Below are positions 3,582-5,724 of a stretch of DNA of 5,724 nt, piece after piece; position 1 is the stretch's first letter, and every line of letters begins with the position of its first letter. The DNA comes from Lentisphaerota bacterium. Lineage in GTDB: Bacteria > Verrucomicrobiota > Kiritimatiellia > JAAZAB01. Below the pieces are notes generated by a model. It did no database searches. It was not told the origin of the DNA and worked only from the letters and a program-made list of their open reading frames with translations. Location: NCBI GenBank assembly GCA_016182435.1, contig JACPGN010000046.1:1-5724 (forward strand). Reading direction: 5' to 3'. The position numbers and the translations under genes are program-made.

Positions 3582-5261
3582 ATGAAAAGAGCCGCTAAGT
3601 GGAAGCATAGGAATTTTACGCCTGAGGCGGATCCCTGGCCGAGCTCCCTGGCCGAGCTTGGGCAGGCGGGCAGGCCGCCTGCGGAGGACAATGTTGTAGC
3701 CGGGGTCGCCGACCCCGGCCCGGCCTCAGCGAGGCCGGCTACAGCCTGCCCTGAGCAAGGCCGAAGGGTTTTTAGTTGCCGAGGGCCTAATTTAATCGCG
3801 CGCATCGGGCGTCTGTGCGGGGTTGTCGCCGTCTGCTGGGCGAGCGCGACTTTGGCCGAGCAGCCGGTGTATCCGGTGAAGCAGGAGCAAAGAGACGCAG
3901 CGCCGTTTCTCGAACAGCTTAAGCGCAAAATCAAGCCGTTGCGCCATGCGCGCGGGAAGCGCTGGCCGATGATCCTCTGGGAGTGTGGCGCGTTTGAGCC
4001 GCAGAAGGCGGACGTGTACACGGCCTTGCTCGAACGCGGCTTGACCCAGCACATTCGGCTGGACGATAAAATGATTCCTACGGCCAAGGCGCTGCAAGCC
4101 TCCGGCGCGCCGGTGATCATGATGGAGGGCGCGGGCGGTCCGTGGCCCGCCAACCTGGCGGGGGACCCGAAGAAATGGGCCCACCAGTTCGAGGCGGGCT
4201 ACACGTTCAAGCCCGAGTATGCCGGCGAGACCGTGAAACCGTGCCTGGGCCTGCAGGAAGGCTGGGCGCTCAATGCGGAGCGCGTGCGCGGGATTCTGGC
4301 CAAGTTCCGGGAGGCCGGGGTTACGGTGGATGCCCTGTGGCTGGATTGGGAGAGCGACCCGCTCGGCAATCAGTATGAGCAGGCGTCGCATTGCGCGCGT
4401 TGCCGTCAGATGTTGCCGCAATGGGCGCTGGCGTCCAAGGACAATTGCCGTCAATACTGTACCAGATTATATCTTCAACTCCTGGACGCCTATCTGGCGG
4501 CGCCGGCGAAGGAAGTCTTCCCAAAATGCTCCATTGTGAACTGGATGGTCGTCGGCAGCATGCCGGAACGGCCCGTCCTCTTCTGGAACAACCGTCCCGT
4601 GCCGCCGGGCGTCCCCGCGTTGTTCCTGGACACGAACCCGGTGGCCTACGGCAATACGGTCTATTGGGAGTTCTGGAACCCCGCGTGGCCGCTCGACCGC
4701 GAACATGTGGACCAGTTTTACACCCATTTGCTGCTGCGCATGGTGTCGGCCAACCAGTTCAATTTGCGGGCGTATGCGCCGGAAAAGGACGCGATTCCCT
4801 GGGTCGCGCGCTGGTGTCCGGACGTGCAGGACGACAAAATCCCGATCATCTCGCGCGAGCGGTATCGGGAATGCCTGCGGCACCTATGGCTGCGCGGCGT
4901 GGATGCCATGCAGATATTCAATCCCGCGCGTGCCGGCTACGAGGATATCGTCTTCGCCGAAGTCGAGGATGCGGTCGCGATCTACGACGAAATGCTGGCG
5001 TTCGCCAAATTCCTCGATGACGGCGAAACGCTGTGCTTGGACGAGCCGGCGCCGCAAGATGATGGCGTGCTGTGGTCGGGACTCCGGCTGAAGGATGAAG
5101 CGGTGATTCGCCTGATCAAGCAGGGCGGGGGCAGCGCCAAAATTTCCATCGCGGCCTGGCCGGGAACGAGCGTGGAACTCAAGGCGATGGATGAAGGCGC
5201 AACGTGGCTCCTGACGCGCGACGGCCAAAAGGTCGCGGCCAGGAAAGCGCCCGGGTACTAG
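3582..5261 (+). CDS. Exported TIM-barrel protein, putative glycoside-hydrolase-like, function unknown
   Basis: This 559-residue protein has a late signal peptide. The basic segment NLIARIGR is followed by LCGVVAVCWASATLA, with likely cleavage after residue 92. The mature protein shows eight barrel-like strands in order: WPMILWECGAFE, HIRLDD, PVIMMEG, DALWLDWES, SIVNWMVVG, ALFLDTNPVAYG, FNLRAYAPE and DAMQIFNPARAG. A short beta-rich C-terminal part follows (about 480-559). The LDWE motif (D255, E257) ends strand 4, where clan-A glycosidases place their acid/base. The CARC pair after it (C271, C274) resembles the C-x-x-C common in barrel proteins of this kind. LDWE also superficially recalls the DxE of GH56 hyaluronidases, but the order of other motifs differs. 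No family is assigned. Residues ~17-66 are encoded by stacked repeats (3632-3768). No later in-frame ATG, GTG or TTG lies between the start and the signal peptide, so these must be part of the precursor. The gene follows the aminotransferase by 43 bases. Confidence 0.75.
   Translation: MKRAAKWKHRNFTPEADPWPSSLAELGQAGRPPAEDNVVAGVADPGPASARPATACPEQGRRVFSCRGPNLIARIGRLCGVVAVCWASATLAEQPVYPVKQEQRDAAPFLEQLKRKIKPLRHARGKRWPMILWECGAFEPQKADVYTALLERGLTQHIRLDDKMIPTAKALQASGAPVIMMEGAGGPWPANLAGDPKKWAHQFEAGYTFKPEYAGETVKPCLGLQEGWALNAERVRGILAKFREAGVTVDALWLDWESDPLGNQYEQASHCARCRQMLPQWALASKDNCRQYCTRLYLQLLDAYLAAPAKEVFPKCSIVNWMVVGSMPERPVLFWNNRPVPPGVPALFLDTNPVAYGNTVYWEFWNPAWPLDREHVDQFYTHLLLRMVSANQFNLRAYAPEKDAIPWVARWCPDVQDDKIPIISRERYRECLRHLWLRGVDAMQIFNPARAGYEDIVFAEVEDAVAIYDEMLAFAKFLDDGETLCLDEPAPQDDGVLWSGLRLKDEAVIRLIKQGGGSAKISIAAWPGTSVELKAMDEGATWLLTRDGQKVAARKAPGY
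3632..3682. repeat. 13-nt tandem duplication plus GC-rich hairpin in coding sequence
   Basis: TCCCTGGCCGAGC occurs twice back to back without a mismatch (3632-3644, 3645-3657). Immediately after, GCAGGCGG (3662-3669) and CCGCCTGC (3675-3682) form a perfect 8-bp stem with a 5-nt loop. The block lies 50 bases inside the exported-protein gene, between its start codon and signal peptide. It encodes the Ala/Pro/Gly-rich stretch around WPSSLAELGQAGRPPA. Confidence 0.65.
3695..3743. repeat. 49-nt dispersed palindromic repeat, copy 2 (in coding sequence)
   Basis: This copy matches 123-171 at 45 of 49 positions. Outer arms TGTAGCC/GGCTACA and both inner stems (GGGGTC with GACCCC, loop GCC; GGCCTC with GAGGCC, loop AGC) are perfect. 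The copy difference at TT/CC lies in or beside the first loop, while G/T weakens that stem in copy 1, so this copy is the better-folded version. It is translated in frame as VAGVADPGPASARPAT. Confidence 0.85.
3745..3768. repeat. Short repeat-like element (CCCTGAGC...GAAGGG)
   Basis: A 24-nt block directly after the palindrome has CCCT and AGGG ends around a GAGCAAGGCC core. It is followed by a T-run (3769-3773). From memory, elements of the form CCCTGAGC...CGAAGGG are widely dispersed in contigs of uncultured bacteria. Only one copy is present here, so I cannot prove repetition. In frame it encodes ACPEQGRRVF. Confidence 0.4.
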
Positions 5262-5265
5262 GACC

Positions 5266-5724
5266 TCATCGCCGCCGGTCCAGCTCCAGAATGCGGCGCA
5301 TGTTGGCGCCGAGCACGGGGACGAGCGCGGCATCCGGCAGATTCAGCGACAGCAGTCGGCCGAGTTCCCACGGCACGCCGTGGTAGTAGGCATCGCTGCC
5401 GTACACGAGCTTGCGGGTGGAAACCCGCCGCAGGGTGTCTTCCCAGGGAATTGAGGAGCAGAAGCTGCCGCACCATTCCAAATACACGTTGGCGTGGGCC
5501 GCCGCCAGTTCTTCCGCTTCCGCCCGCCCGGCATCCTCGCCGCCCGAATGGCCCAGCAGGAAAATCGCCTGTGGATAGCGCTTCACCACGTCCGTGAGCA
5601 TGGCTGGCGAGTTGTGGGTCCCCTGCCAGGTGTGGTTCAAAATCGGCAGGCAATGCGCGTTTGCGTACTCCCACATCGGCCGAAAACGCTCGTCGGCGAT
5701 GCTCACGGCCCAGTAGCCGCAAAG
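5266..5724 (-). CDS. Amidohydrolase_2 family metal-dependent hydrolase, C-terminal part
   Basis: The reading frame is open from the window edge to a TGA at 5266-5268, giving 152 visible residues of a TIM-barrel hydrolase. The rest, including the start, lies beyond the window. Family landmarks are a strand ending in LPILNHTW (visible H31), a second strand IFLLGHSGG (H59) and the signature LVYGSDAYYHG with the acidic D111. All three are expected metal- or water-activating residues of amidohydrolase_2 proteins (ACMSD/LigJ/4-oxalomesaconate-hydratase-like group). The C-terminal helix NLPDAALVPVLGANMRRIL is also typical: it brings in the N-M-R-R-I-L end of the barrel. Substrate cannot be told. A GTG at 5706 is internal, because family-like sequence (PMWEYANAHCLP) sits directly after it and the N-terminal barrel strands would be missing. 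The stop lies four bases from that of the convergent exported-protein gene. Confidence 0.88.
   Translation of the reverse strand, partial: LCGYWAVSIADERFRPMWEYANAHCLPILNHTWQGTHNSPAMLTDVVKRYPQAIFLLGHSGGEDAGRAEAEELAAAHANVYLEWCGSFCSSIPWEDTLRRVSTRKLVYGSDAYYHGVPWELGRLLSLNLPDAALVPVLGANMRRILELDRRR

Noticed and set aside
3413..4454. Minus-strand frames (246 and 220 codons) opposite the exported-protein gene
   Set aside because: They overlap each other and the well-supported plus-strand gene, have no motifs, and arise from high GC content.
4391..5020. Plus-strand 209-codon frame inside the exported-protein gene
   Set aside because: It lies in a different frame of a gene with strong barrel-strand pattern. 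Its own translation is Arg/Ala/Gly-rich without structure.
5258..5722. 154-codon minus-strand frame overlapping the amidohydrolase fragment
   Set aside because: The alternative frame (5266-5724) carries NHTW, GHSGG and GSDAYYHG motifs. This one has none.
1..5724. CRISPR array, tRNA or rRNA genes, insertion-sequence transposase
   Set aside because: No regularly spaced repeat-spacer pattern, tRNA cloverleaf with a CCA-type acceptor, rRNA-like sequence or transposase motif was seen. The 49-nt element has a junction fold but lacks tRNA anticodon and T-loop features.

Overview
The window looks like a piece of chromosome from an uncultured bacterium, most plausibly a PVC-superphylum lineage (Lentisphaerota, Kiritimatiellota, Planctomycetota or relatives). 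This is inferred from gene content and not from any marker gene. The suggestive mix is an exported TIM-barrel hydrolase-like protein, a DegT/StrS aminotransferase, a metal-dependent amidohydrolase_2 protein and a uroporphyrinogen-decarboxylase-like remnant. Many short palindromic and heptameric repeats are scattered in and around the genes. No phage, plasmid or CRISPR feature is visible.

Layout. 1-226: leader with a possible promoter and a 49-nt palindromic repeat. 227-1453 (+): secreted protein made of five ~70-residue repeats, read as a five-bladed beta-propeller (GH32/43/62/68-like fold). 1454-2197: a gene-poor stretch that looks like a graveyard. It holds a possible Phd-type antitoxin fragment on the minus strand, an unrecognised 57-codon ORF, and a clear N-terminal scrap of a URO-D/MtaA-like protein with its own Shine-Dalgarno. 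2198-3538 (+): PLP-dependent DegT/DnrJ/EryC1/StrS aminotransferase, flanked at both ends by 7-nt tandem repeats. 3582-5261 (+): exported TIM-barrel hydrolase-like protein. Its start codon and signal peptide are separated by about 130 bp of stacked repeats that stay in frame. 5266-5724 (-): C-terminal part of an amidohydrolase_2 protein, convergent with the previous gene and continuing past the window edge.

How it fits together. Beta-propeller glycosidase-like proteins, TIM-barrel exported proteins, sugar aminotransferases and amidohydrolases often sit together in polysaccharide or amino-sugar catabolic regions of PVC genomes. A shared pathway here is inference only, and the repeat-filled spacers argue against one tight operon. 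The most distinctive signal is the repeat pattern. All three plus-strand genes carry short repeats at or inside their 5' coding ends, translated as part of the protein. A 49-nt predicted three-way-junction element occurs twice, and the two copies also share sequence just downstream.
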